A stretch of DNA of 64,000 nt from Aspidiotus rigidus (lineage: Eukaryota > Arthropoda > Insecta > Hemiptera > Diaspididae): contig JAVHKY010000009.1 in assembly GCA_035079385.1 (NCBI GenBank), positions 1,488,001-1,552,000 on the forward strand. The letters are read 5' to 3'. A program made the position numbers and the translations under genes. A model generated the notes under the pieces. That model saw only the letters and a program-made list of their open reading frames with translations. It did not search any database and had not been told where the DNA came from. Below are positions 37,435-48,340 of this stretch, piece after piece (within the stretch, counting starts at the first letter, position 1; each line of letters starts with the position of its first letter).

Positions 37435-38594
37435 TGTTACAGTCAAAGTTGATAATTCAATCAGTTAATGTTGATAATGGCTAGTGATTCTTGACATTGA
37501 CGTACTGTTTTAGGTAAAGTTTATAATAAAATTTTTTCATTAACATTAACTAGGTATTGATGACATTAACTAGTGATTATTGACAATCGTTAGCAGCGCG
37601 TAGTGAATGTTGAAAAACGTGTTTCTAATATTACCGATTAGTAATCAAAGAGGTAATGAGAATTCAATTTTCTGATAATGAATTATGCGGTGGTTAAAAA
37701 AACTACATAACGTTTACCATTTATTGTAGCATAAAGTACTTCTGTGGCACTTGGAGTTACACAGCACACCATGTTTCAAGCAGAGGCATTGCTTGGTGTC
37801 ACAAACATTGCACAAAACATCGTCCATTGCTGACAGTCTGTACTAGCTACTGAGCGGAGTGATGTTTCTGTGTGATAACAAAAATTGGGAACGTGCGTAC
37901 AGTTGTTTTTGAATACCGTTTTGAGTACCCTACTTGAAAAAATTGTCTTCTGTGATGTCCAACACGCAGACCAGTACATTCCGCGCATTAGTCTTCCAAC
38001 AGTGCGCCTGCCAACTGTATCTCTAATTTTTGATGGGGGGAATATTTTTGCCCGACTGATGTTTCATTCGCTTCGCTTGTGGCTGATCATAACTAAGTAT
38101 AACACGGTCGAGGACTGAAGACAGCTGAATCATAGAGGAAGTAATTTCAGATAAGACAGTAGAAAAAATATCATGTACAGGCGTGCTGTACAAATATTAA
38201 ATTCCTTACCGTTCAATTTTGGTATTGGTACTAGTCATAGTACACAGTGTCTAGCTCCAAAGGTAATTATTCTATCTTCGCTGTAGGTATGTTTTCCTAC
38301 AGCAAACTGTTAATACATTGCATATGTTTGTAGTTCATTACCATTAGAGCTAGGATTTTTCGGTGTTCTTCTTTTCGGTCAAATAAATTTTTTTTGACAA
38401 AAACCAAGTAATTGTAGCTCTAATTATCAACATTCGCTGCAAGCTGCCAGCGATTGCCAGAAATCACTAGAAAATGTTGACAATACCTAGTAAATTTTGA
38501 CAAAAATTTATAAATCATCAACAGTCACTAACAGGATTGTCGCTAATTACTAGTCATTATCAACATTAACTGATTATCAACTTTCACTGTAACA
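37435..38594. mobile_element. TIR element 2 with cysteine-rich transposase tail
   Basis: Left TGTTACAGTCAAAGTTGATA and right ATCAACTTTCACTGTAACA are inverse ends, followed inward by repeated GTTGATAATG and CTAGTGATT words. On the minus strand about 37730-37800 encodes a cysteine-rich tail (DVLCNVCD, CLCLKHG, CNSKCH), like TIR elements 1 and 3. Flanking 4-mers are TGTA and TATA, so a target duplication is uncertain. The element begins 176 bp after the stop of exon E and contains the first AATAAA (37525) available to it. Confidence 0.6.
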
Positions 38595-40594
38595 TATATA
38601 TTTCTGGATCAACGCTGTTCTAGTGCTGAATCGAGGTTTGTCGTATGAGTGTGTCCTTTAGAAGTAAATTTCGTTCGAAATCAATTTGAAAGCAACTTTG
38701 TGTAGCTTAATTACCTAGATGAATTTGTTACGTCCCGTTAGATCCGACCTCAATTTCAATCGAAACGTCTTTAGAAAAACTTGAGACAATCAAGATCATA
38801 GGAAGTCTTGGCTTTAATTTTGAATTACTTGAAATTTAATTTGGATCACTTGAGTTTGTATCAAAGTATGAAACCTAGGCAATAAAATGATCTCTAAATT
38901 TGTTGTAATTTTTCTTTTATTTATGTATTATGATAACAATTTCGTTTGATGAGGTTAAAGTAATCGCAGTGTGAAGTCAAGACATTTTTGAGAAATTTGT
39001 AAAAAAATGGACTTAATTTTTCTACTATTGGCCAAAGAATGAGAGTGGATGAAGTTGGTTCAGGATAACAAAATAAAACGCCAGCAACAAGCAACGTTGC
39101 GAGCATCTGTAGAGGGGTGCTGACCTCGTTGCTGGCTGACTGTTATGGTATATATGTATAAAAGACACAATACTTTCGTGCGGGGGTAATATTAGAGGAG
39201 GGGAGGGGGGTTGTTGGTAAATGAAAAATCTGACCTCAAATCCTGACGAGATGGTCAAATGTATCTTCAACGTCCCTATATCTAGTATTTCATATAAATA
39301 TCTCCCTTCAAAAAATTCCAGGAAAAAAATAGGTTGCATCCAATAGCTCTATTAGAAATTTGATTTCCATATTTTGTACGGTTAGCAGTACTTCATCTAG
39401 TAATTTTCTAAAGATATTGTGACGCCACTTCTGGCTTTATTCTATATGGCACCATAATTCTCAAAATTAAAGAAATTACCCATATTTCTCGTTAACGAAA
39501 TTCACGGTGTAAATATTGTTCGAAGACATATTTAATATGTACAGAAAAAATAGCGTCAGATCGTATCGTCGTCGTATATGCTTAATTCCATGAATTCGCG
39601 AAGTGCGTATTATAATGTAGATGACGTCATGATCCACGAAAACAATTATAAGATGTATTTTACCCTCTCTTAAGAACAATTTACAACTCCTAAATTAAAC
39701 TCCTAACAACGTACATTTTCTCCAAACGATAACTTAGACCAGCCCTCGCGGTAAATCAACTTCAAGAGAGAAATGAAACTTGTAGATCAGAAATTGTTTT
39801 CCAGTAGAAGAGAAATTAATTTGTTGCATTGTTTTTTTTTAATCCGCTCAAGTTGATGAACTTAGTCTTGTTTGTACTTATAACTTTTCGTGTAAACTGT
39901 TTGATGAAATAATAAGAAGTTAAAACAATTCAAATTTTCATTATTCTAAAATTGATCGTTAATCCATTCTTGTACAATTCTCAAACGATCTTCTACGGTC
40001 CCTGTACGATCGTCACATATACCATGCGCCAATAGTATAGGCTGAACGTATTACTAAACTATAGTTGGAAGAGATATAGCGATATACAAACCGAGTGCAA
40101 CATAAGCAAAACAAGACGAAGCCGAGTGGATACGCATGATTGTACATCGCTATCTTGACTGAGTAGGAGTTGAGTATGCTATCGGAATTGAAACTGATTT
40201 CATAGTTCAGAAATGAACCTATAGTTCCACACTAGTGAAAAAAGTCTTGAGAAATTGATAAGAAAATGACAATCTTTGCTTATCGAAGTTTATACTTTCC
40301 TATTTGTCGATTCGGAAAATTGTACTTTAGCCCACATTCTTTTCTCCCATCTGTACGGTATAACTGTTTATAACCATAGGTATTCGTTAATTTATAATTA
40401 GCCATAGACATTATCACTATGATTAGGTATTTATGTAAGAGAAACTGAATGCATATTATGCTTTTTACGTTAATCGATTCAATATTGGTAATTTATTTGA
40501 AACACCATAGATATCACAATTGAAGTCGGCTCTCTAGAACTAGTAGGTGTCTTTTTATGAGTGAGATTTTCCACGATGAAATAAATGAGTTGTA
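38595..40594. other. Unassigned spacer
   Basis: No gene or clear repeat boundary seen. Open frames on the minus strand at 38921-39339 have no family motif. Confidence 0.3.
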
Positions 40595-40599
40595 ACGCG

Positions 40600-40960
40600 A
40601 ATGCAGCGAGCGATATTTGAGGATCGGATGAGTAGTTCTAGAGAAATTTTCATTTTTTGAAAGATTTCTCTGTATTACATACATTACGAGGAAAGGATTT
40701 CCCTATTCTTTTTGTTATCAGTACGAGAAAATGATTTCCCTATCCTGTTATCAGTACGTGTATTGTGATGGAAAGCTTTTTATTTAAAAGGTTCATTCTT
40801 GGTTTATTCTTGAGGAAGAGTTCATTGAATTTTTTTTTTCAATGATATTTTATTCATTTCCCTACCTGAAGATTTAGTACCCTTGTATCTTGCTTCCCTC
40901 AGCACTTGGAGCCTTAAATTTTGTTTTGTTTTCATTTCTCTACAAATACATTTTTTGTAC
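40600..40960. repeat. Palindrome-marked repeat family, fragment
   Basis: GAGGATCGGATGAGTAGTTC, TTATCAGTACGTGTATTGTG and AGTACCCTTGTATCTTGC occur in family order. Confidence 0.6.
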
Positions 40961-41089
40961 CTACTAGCGACTCTATGCCCATCTTGCAAGCAAGTATTGG
41001 TTAGAGATCAAAATGAAACTTTCTGATACACACACTTTAGTTACTGATCATGCTTTATATGATACTTGTAACAATGAATAAACTTTCTT

Positions 41090-41780
41090 GGATAAAATAG
41101 ATTCAGAGAATAATAATCTTTAATGATAGAAAAAGGATCAACTTTTGAAGAATATGATGTTGATGAATTCTTAAGAAGACTAATGTTTACAATAAAGTTG
41201 TTTGGAAATGGTAAATATTGTACTAAATGTAAAAAAGAGAAAAACACCTATACAAGAATTTAATAGAAATCAAAACTGGTGTAAAAAATGTAAGAATACA
41301 TCATTTCAAGAATACTAGGTACAATAAAAATAAAAGAAAATTTGAAAAATGATTATGAAAAAAGAAAACAGCTGATAAGGTTTACTCGTGGTGCAGTTAT
41401 ATATTCTGTATCTTACAAAATACATTTGAAACCAAAATATTGCTATAATATTCTTATTGAAAAAAAAAAAGATCCTTATAAAAAATTTTTCCTTATGGAT
41501 TACAAGTAGAATTGAAAACAAATTCTAAAAATTAAATTTCAATAAGTGTCATAAAAAAGGATAGTGGAAAAAGAGATACAACTATTGCTCAATGGATTCA
41601 GTTTTTCAAAGTACATAACTTCTACGCAAATAAAACTACACAACAAATAAAAATCTACTCAAGAAACTATAGAGTTTATATAGTTTTTGGATGAAGAGAA
41701 GTAGTAGAAAAGTTGAATGAATTATGTTTCATATTGTTACAAAAATTAACTCAATCAAGATAACTTCAACCAAAAATATG
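41090..41780 (+). pseudogene. Possible decayed coding remains, plus strand
   Basis: Plus-strand frames between stops show word order suggestive of former coding sequence: a CTKCKKEK motif near 41225 and a longer open stretch near 41345-41500. Many stops and shifts break it. It may belong to the same large element as 43305-44669. Weak call. Confidence 0.25.
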
Positions 41781-41810
41781 GCAAATTACTTTTACATTAA
41801 CAAAAAAGAT

Positions 41811-41850
41811 GCTTACGCGCAGTCGCGTAAGCAACGCACGACTTTTCACC
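41811..41850 (+). repeat. Hairpin module, copy 4
   Basis: GCTTACGCG-CAGT-CGCGTAAGC is a perfect 9-bp stem with a 4-nt loop, followed by AACGCACGACTTTTC. A degenerate relative (GCAACGCACGGCATTTT) is at about 53069. Confidence 0.55.
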
Positions 41851-42359
41851 TCTACCTACAATCAAGTTTTTTGCTTAAACATTAACTAGTACTACAATTT
41901 ATTCGATGAATCATTTTCTCAATAAGACACATACACACATCCTCACCATCTCTTGCCTCTCTAATTCATTCTTGATCATGCCCGATTCTCTAGCATCTTT
42001 TAATGTTGGTTATTGTAGACTCACACACACACCCATTTCATCACTTATCTCATCTACAGGTAACCCAAAAAATGAATAAAACTACTACGCTACAACTATA
42101 CTGACAATTTACAGCTACAACTACACTGACAATCTATGTAATCAGTAATCAAAGGTTACCCTTCACTTGCTTTTCATGACAAAAGCGACTACCTGAAGTT
42201 TAATACTACAAAAATATTGGTAGCTTGAGTATTTGCAAATTTCCTCAAATTAGTTCACGCTTCAATTTGAGATTTCTCACTAACTAGACATTGTATCAAG
42301 ACCAAGTGTAAACATTCATATTTTTAGTCTTGTAAATTACAATACATCAACATTCGAAA

Positions 42360-42720
42360 AAATCTAGTAAACCATATCAGAGTTATGGGAGTAGGAAATT
42401 TTTTAAAAAATTGGATAAATCTGGAGAACTACTGATCCAATCGTCAAAAAAAATGCAGGTGCACAACTTCAGATATAATACTACAACTTGGCCAAGTTTC
42501 AAGAAAATCTATCCAGTAATCTTGGAGAAGTCCGGACAAATTTTGATTTATTTATATCCTCATATCCCTATATAAGGAAACCTGAAATTTTTTTCATGAC
42601 GTAGCGATGATCTGTGACTTCTAAAATGTCTAGAAAATTCATTTCCTCCTCTTTCTGCCACAATTGTGACGGGTGTAGTACTCGTTTTTTTTACAAAAAG
42701 TTGATAAAAGAAATGAATAC
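42360..42720. repeat. Palindrome-marked repeat family, diverged copy
   Basis: AATGCAGGTGCACAACTTCAG, AAGAAAATCTATCCAGTA and AAGGAAACCTGAAATTTTT follow family order. The terminal palindrome is decayed (CGTTTTTTTTACAAAAAG). Confidence 0.6.
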
Positions 42721-42760
42721 AAGGCTTACTGGAACTCCATTCAAGTTTGATGATGATATA

Positions 42761-43284
42761 CAGTAAAACCTGTGACCAGCGGACACTCGCGGTCACCTGA
42801 AATTTGTCCGTTATTTAGAGGTGTCCGGTATTCACAGGAGACAAGAAAGAAAAAAAAAAAAAAAAAAGGTATTCATGATGATGTTCTATACAGATAATTT
42901 TACCAAAATCACAGTATTAAATGAAGTGAAAAAATAAAAAGAATTTCCTCGTGGTAGGATATTTTGTTAATCAATGAAGTTTGATTTGGATTTTCCATCA
43001 CTCAAATAAAACTCAAAAATATTATTAAAAAGAAAATTAAAAAATGTAGAAAAATAAAACAATAGCATTTTTTATCATTATTTTTCAATAACTGCGTGCT
43101 ACCTACCTAATTTATTCATTTGAATCGAAAAATTGAGCATGAAAACAGAAAAAGTGCCCCAAAAATCCGGATAAAGTATCCGGTATTTCGACATAAACAG
43201 TCAAAATATTTCCGTTCCCAAAAAAATGTCCGTTACTTAGACGAGTCCGAAATTTGGAGGTGTCCGCTAAGGGAGGTTTTACTG
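42761..43284. mobile_element. pogo/Tigger-like MITE 2
   Basis: The ends CAGTAAAACCTGTGACCAGC and AAGGGAGGTTTTACTG form the TIR, with TA on both sides (42759-42760, 43285-43286). Sub-terminal words such as AGAGGTGTCCGGTA and GGAGGTGTCCGCTAAG are typical of Tigger/pogo ends in animals. A poly(A) run lies at 42849-42866. No transposase. Confidence 0.75.
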
Positions 43285-43304
43285 TATCTAGATCTACTAA
43301 GGAG

Positions 43305-44669
43305 AAGGATTTAAAAATTAAACCTCAATTTGTAGCTGAATATTTTGAAATTAGACATACACAATTTGAAATTCAAAATGAATGGACTTTGATGAGTTTC
43401 TAGTTATAATGAGAAAACCTACTTTTAGTCTTCTTAAAAAATGGATAAATTTACATGATGCAATTTGAGCTAATTCTCGGGTTACAGCAATTTATGAAAG
43501 AAGAGGTCATTCAGAAGTTATTGAGAGTGATCAAATGGATTTGCAAACTACAAATTATATATTTCCTTGTGAATCTATCTTGGATGAGATGTATAATAAT
43601 ATTACAGATTATAGGTGTAAAAAAAAAGACTTGAAAATATACAGAATAATTTACAAGGTACTATTTGGGTTTTAGTATCAATTGATAGTAATTAAATAAA
43701 TGAAGAATTACACGCACGTAACAGTTTCTTCGCTAATTGAACACAAATTCTAATCACAACTTTTTTTAAAAACAAATTTTTGAAAAAGTTTTTGAAAAGT
43801 AAATGGAGGTAAAATAAAATAATCAAATCAAAGCAAATCGGAATATAAGTCGAGAGGTAGAAAATTAAAATGAATAGATTTTAATCAAAACAAATTATAA
43901 GTCAATAGGTAGAAATTTTGTTTAAATGTTCGATAACAATTACGACGAGCGGTTTTGGGCGCAGTAGAGCGTCCATCATCACATCGGGTACAAATACTAA
44001 ATGAGTGTAAAATAAGAACATTAGAGAGGGTGAAAGAATTGAGTTGAAACAATGATGGCAAATAGGTGAGTAATATTAGCGAAGAAACTGTTAGGTGCGT
44101 GTAATTCTTCATTTATTTAATTACTAATAATGGCTCGTAGTCAGGAAGAAAACATTCTATTTATCAACGGATAGTAAATAAATGTTTTAGAATTAATATA
44201 AATAGGTATGATACGCTTAGGGCTGGTTTTTACGTTGAACTCCTCCAAATTCTTGCAAATAAGAAAGTTATCATAAATATTAAAAATGACAATGACAATG
44301 ACAATATTATATAATATGTTATATTTTTGGTCCATTTTAGGTGGTCTACTTCCAGTAGATAAAGATCCACAAAGAGTAGCTAAATGTAAAAAATATGAGA
44401 ATCTGTTTGATAAAGCTTTAGAAGGGATGGAATTTCTAATGAATGTTCAAAATAATGATAAATTTGCGAATAGAGTTGATAATCTCAATTTAATTGAAGG
44501 AGGGTTATCAATTAACTTATATCATCATAATAATCAATATAAAATTCAACCTTCATCAGGTAGAACAAAGGATGGAAATAATATTGATTTACTATTTCGC
44601 ATTAAGCCGAAGCTTTTTCAGCGTACTTCGTGCTTAAAACGTACAAATTATTTATTATATCTGATGTGA
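43305..44669 (+). pseudogene. Polinton-like coding remains, broken
   Basis: Plus-strand frames at 43310-43690 and 44340-44625 look like fragments of the region that precedes the protein-primed DNA polymerase B in Polinton/Maverick elements and related virus-like DNA (words RKPTFSLLKKWINLHDAI, LEGMEF, GGLSINLYHH). This is my recollection of family pattern and not a database match. The first part has an internal stop and a frame change at an A-run near 43620. An inverted-repeat element (43685-44127) sits between the parts. The 127-codon frame from 44286 is therefore not a gene of the host. It ends about 100 bp before the exon F acceptor. Confidence 0.4.
43685..44127. repeat. Inverted-repeat element inside the Polinton-like remains
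   Basis: Arms 43685-43737 and 44075-44127 are inverse over about 52 bp with one or two mismatches (TAGTAATTAAATAAATGAAG, AACAGTTTCTTCGCTAAT). About 340 bp lies between. It is likely a MITE. Confidence 0.7.
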
Positions 44670-44770
44670 ATATGTGAATACAATTGAAGAAGTCCGGCTG
44701 TTGTAAGTACATCGTGTGTAGAGTTCCTATTTGTCTTATTATATTAATAAGAAAATGATTTTATCAACAG

Positions 44771-45006
44771 GTGAGACTTTAAGACAAACCTATGGATCCA
44801 CCATCATGCTGACGCGCAGTGGATACTTGTGTCCAAGATTTTGTGGAAAAAGCTATAAAAATTATAAGTCGGTTTTTCAACACTTAAGATACGAGTGTGG
44901 CGTTGATAAACAATTCAAATGCAATATTTGCTCCAAACTATTTAGTCGTAAATTCAGTCTGAAAATTCATCGTTCTATAGTTCATAATATTATTGATGAA
45001 TTGTGA
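44771..45006 (+). CDS. lola: Exon F: alternative lola-type terminal exon (C2HC + C2H2 fingers)
   Basis: The acceptor TTTTATCAACAG ends at 44770. I chose it over an AG at 44750-44751 because only the former gives the two-base phase found in the eight sibling exons. From 44773 there are 77 codons to a TGA at 45004-45006. Finger 1 is C20, C24, H37, C42 (core CPRFCGKSY). Finger 2 is C50, C53, H66, H71 (CNICSKLF). The connector GVDKQF is close to that of exons A to D. The pyrimidine tract is weak and interrupted by purines. AATAAA at 45046 lies 40 bp after the stop. Decayed Polinton-like coding remains end only about 100 bp upstream of the acceptor. An ATG at 44755 in frame lies before the acceptor and is unlikely to be used. 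Confidence 0.85.
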
Positions 45007-45045
45007 AGTGTCTTCGCATGAGCACAATTTTTTATAATTCAATTC

Positions 45046-45051
45046 AATAAA
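45046..45051 (+). promoter_or_regulatory. Candidate poly(A) signal of exon F
   Basis: AATAAA 40 bp after the exon F stop, followed by T-rich sequence (CCTTTATTC). Position mirrors exons C and D. Confidence 0.55.
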
Positions 45052-45905
45052 CGCCTTTATTCAATAACTAACACAATAATAATAATTCACTGTTTTCATC
45101 TATTTTTAAGAACAGGGAATGGTCATTTTATGAATGACAGAACTGATAAAAATATAGAAGGTATATGAATTTGTAAAAAATTGTGTTATACGTGCCTTCT
45201 TGATTGACATACCTGATTCGCTTTTCTGAATGAATTGTGGTAAAACGCGTCAACTATAACTGCTGTCTTATATGATACGTCCTCATATCATGGTACTTAC
45301 TAAAATCAAATTTACTTTTTTTTTTCCAAGCTGTTGAACTCTGTTGAAGAAATAAAGTAAACGTTTATATTTTCCTCCGCGCACCTTACTCCAACTTTAT
45401 CTCTTTCTTTTAGATTTTGTAGAAAATGATGGATCTTCTCACAAGCCAGTGAAAGCTCTCCTCCTGTAAGTTCGAATCTTCCTGGCAGCATTCAAATAAG
45501 GGACTGCACGCGTACGTGTATTTGAAAACTAAAAAAAAGAAAGAAAGAAACGAGGCAATCGGTTCAATGAAAACTGAGATCTTACTGTCACATAATTTTG
45601 AATTTTAGTAAAACAAAAACTTTGGGGGTAAATATAGTAAAAAAAAATCGGCCCAATCGAAGAATATAATCATAATGATTCAAAAACTATAGTACAATAA
45701 TTATAAATAAAACGATATTATAGTAAATATTACTGTGAAAGACTTGTTATTTTGACCAAAAAAACTATGATTGAATCAGAATTACTTTCTCCTTGCTAAA
45801 ATTTACAATAGTCTTTTTTCAATAAACGCAGATTACTCAAAGACCCTACATGATAAAAACTTCGTTTTCAGGACTCCAAAAGTAAGCATGCATACGCGTT
45901 TGAGA

Positions 45906-45911
45906 GGAGGA

Positions 45912-45946
<35 letters not shown>

Positions 45947-45961
45947 GAACAAAGAAAGAAA
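45906..45961. repeat. (GAAA)n microsatellite
   Basis: About 13 units of GAAA with small breaks. It creates a spurious Lys/Glu-rich open frame. Confidence 0.9.
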
Positions 45962-47513
45962 AGCTTATATGCAGTTGCATCAGCAGTACCAACCATGTAC
46001 TATCCTGTTCGGAAGTTGCTTCCATATTCTATCATATCCTCCTAGCGATAAATTTTACAAATCAAAGATTTGTTACTACACGTACCGAGTACGAAATAAA
46101 ATTGCAAAGTTCAATACTTGTCAAGGAAATGCATAGTAGACAAATATACATAAATACATATAAACTAAAAAACACTTCTCGTTGAATACGTCTTCCACTT
46201 TATTGGAGCAAATCCTAATTCAGTCTTGAGGGAAAAATAACAACTATTCATTTAATTTTCAATATACTCGTAATTACATAATCAAACAATTCAGACTAAC
46301 ATCTACGTCTTCTGTTCTCATCAAATAACTACATAAAATACTTCAAGAGCTATATGAGCGAGTGAAAATATTCTTGGATTTCTCAAAAACTGCTCACCCT
46401 TTTGTCTCCGAAATTTCTAAAATTAAAATGCGCAAATTTAGATAAACACCTACAATATGCTCATTTTCTGCATTGATTGAAACATTTTTTCGTAAAAATT
46501 ACCCCGGATAAAATTTATTTATGCATAATGCTGCGGTACATTTCTGTAATCAGTACATTTGTGCTTCCACGCGTTCACTGTGTTACAAGCGAATTTTTTT
46601 CGGCCGTAAATATCCTGGCCACAAACAAGGGCAAGTTTGAAAAAATTGTTTTCTCATCTTCACGCTACGCTAATTTTAAAAATTTTACTTCGGGGTTCGA
46701 ATCCTAGCGGCTCCAATTTTTTTTTAGCGGGGAACCCGCTATCTTTTTCGATTGGGGTATACTTTACAGAAATTTTTGTCCATGAAGTGCGAGCGCGTCC
46801 GCGAGCGGCCTGAGGTTGATGACGTTACAGAGAGGGGGGGGGGCTTAGAACAATTTTGACTCTCGAGCTATATATGGACTTGGAAAAACTTCAGGCACCA
46901 AGCTTCATATGATAGTAGGGAACTACACTATCCATTAGGAATTTTATTGCCTTAAGCAAAGAGTAAGTTGTTTCTAGCTTTCTTAGAACTATACTTCACG
47001 AAATTATGTGAAGAATAAGAAGGAGAAGATCCCAAAAAAATAAATAAATAAACAAGTTTCTCGAATCTCCGTAGTCTGGGCTTGAGAATCTCGCGGTGAA
47101 AAAAATCGTTCAATTATGAATTGTTAATAATCTTCAATTTCGAAATTGTACGTACAGAAAAGAAAGTCTAAAACATAACCCGTACCACCGTTTATGAGTA
47201 ATTATTACGGTACGTATTTAATTTCTGACCACCGTCTTTACCACGGTCATCTGTTTCACCATCATAATTGCCGTTGCGTTTGGATTTTGAAAAGTCCATC
47301 TTCCACGTGTATATACAGCATACTCGTACATCAGTAGTTAGTTTCACTTCTTCTGGTATCTGTTTAAAATGGTTCTGACGGAATCGATTGATTATCCATT
47401 CAGGTTGTATCGTTCGTTAGAGCCAATTTGTTATGAAAAAAAAGCTCAATTGTGGAGTACAAGATGATTTTATTTAATAATGTGTGGTTTGCGTTCTGTT
47501 TCAATGTGCGCAG

Positions 47514-47764
47514 ATACTTCAAGGTTTATATTTCCTACTTCATCACCCGCGTCAACTCCGCCGACGTCTTCTACATTGTTAACATTTCCATGCCCGAATG
47601 GTTGCGGACGGCAATATAAGTACAAAGGTAATCTGACGGTACATCTTAAATTGGAATGTGGAAAAGAAAAACAGTTCAGGTGCGAATATTGCGAAAAAGA
47701 ATTTCATCACAAATCGCATCTCAAAAAGCATACAGTAACTGTACATCGTATAATTCCTTTTTGA
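47514..47764 (+). CDS. lola: Exon G: alternative lola-type terminal exon (C2HC + C2H2 fingers)
   Basis: The acceptor CAATGTGCGCAG ends at 47513. Two leftover bases and 82 codons follow from 47516, ending with TGA at 47762-47764. A Ser/Thr/Pro-rich linker fills residues 1-25. Finger 1 is C26, C30, H43, C48 (core CPNGCGRQYKYKG). Finger 2 is C56, C59, H72, H77 (CEYCEKEF), ending TVHRI. It is most like exon H (CGRQYK, HHK/RHK and TVHR motifs are shared), which lies 2.7 kb downstream, suggesting a tandem duplication. The acceptor tract is poor because TGTGCG separates the pyrimidines from CAG. No AATAAA is visible between the stop and a Helitron end at 47950; the first one I see is at 48132, beyond that end. 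Confidence 0.86.
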
Positions 47765-47949
47765 TTATCTTTCTAAAATTTTTTTTTCTTGCTTCATTCA
47801 TTATTAATTTTTTGTTTCCTTTTTTATATTTCTTGCGAATATTTCTAATTAAGTAGACAGTACATGTACGTTTTCTTGTTTTGTCTTACCTATACCATCG
47901 TATTTTTTCTTGTATAAGCCGTTCATGTTATCTTATAATATTATAATGA

Positions 47950-48340
47950 CTAGTGCGCCGTAGCCGGCCGCCTACGGCGCCCGTCACAGAGAACAGTTTT
48001 TGAAAGGTTTTTTTCGTGATATTTAGAAATCAATATCCATTTGCTAAAACCTTATCCAGCATATGGGAAATCAGGGTTATCCAAAAACAGATGAAATTCT
48101 TATTTTCCTAAAGAAAAAGAAAGGAAAAAACAAATAAACCAGGGCATCAAAAATAGAATATGTTTTGTACCCCCGCCCTAGATCTAGCTTCTCTCCTTTA
48201 AGAAACAAAAAAAAAATGAAAAAAATTTATAAAAACCATGGTACAGAAGGATGTTCTACCTGACTTCAAGAATGGTGTCCGTCCTATTTCAAACTATTGT
48301 GGGTACATTTTCGATCGAAATTGAAGAAATTGCCGTGTTG
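47950..48340 (-). mobile_element. Helitron-like 3' end, right of exon G
   Basis: CTAG at 47950-47953 is preceded by A. Next to it is the hairpin GCGCCGTAGCCGGCCGCC-TACGGCGC (47955-47980). Read on the minus strand this is a Helitron 3' terminus, though hairpin and terminus are closer than in the copy at 32626. The rightward extent is unknown; the end given is nominal. Confidence 0.5.

Larger units (their letters stand above)
45007..47513. other. Interval between exons F and G
   Basis: Contains the GAAA microsatellite (45906-45961), tRNA T-arm-like words at about 45463 and 46693 without a tRNA body, and a repeat at 46730-46900 related to 3050-3300. No gene. Confidence 0.4.

Noticed and set aside
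44286..44669. 127-codon frame as a host gene upstream of exon F
   Set aside because: It is one fragment of broken Polinton-like remains with frame changes and an insertion upstream.
44750..44770. Alternative acceptor for exon F at 44751
   Set aside because: It would give a splice phase different from all eight sibling exons.
45455..45490. T-arm-like word GTTCGAATC
   Set aside because: No cloverleaf could be built around it.
45771..46136. 121-codon frame with Lys/Glu-rich centre
   Set aside because: The charged part is a GAAA microsatellite and the flanks show no motif.
46680..46715. tRNA T-arm-like word GGGGTTCGAATCC and acceptor-like GGCTCC
   Set aside because: No matching 5' half, D-arm or anticodon arm upstream.
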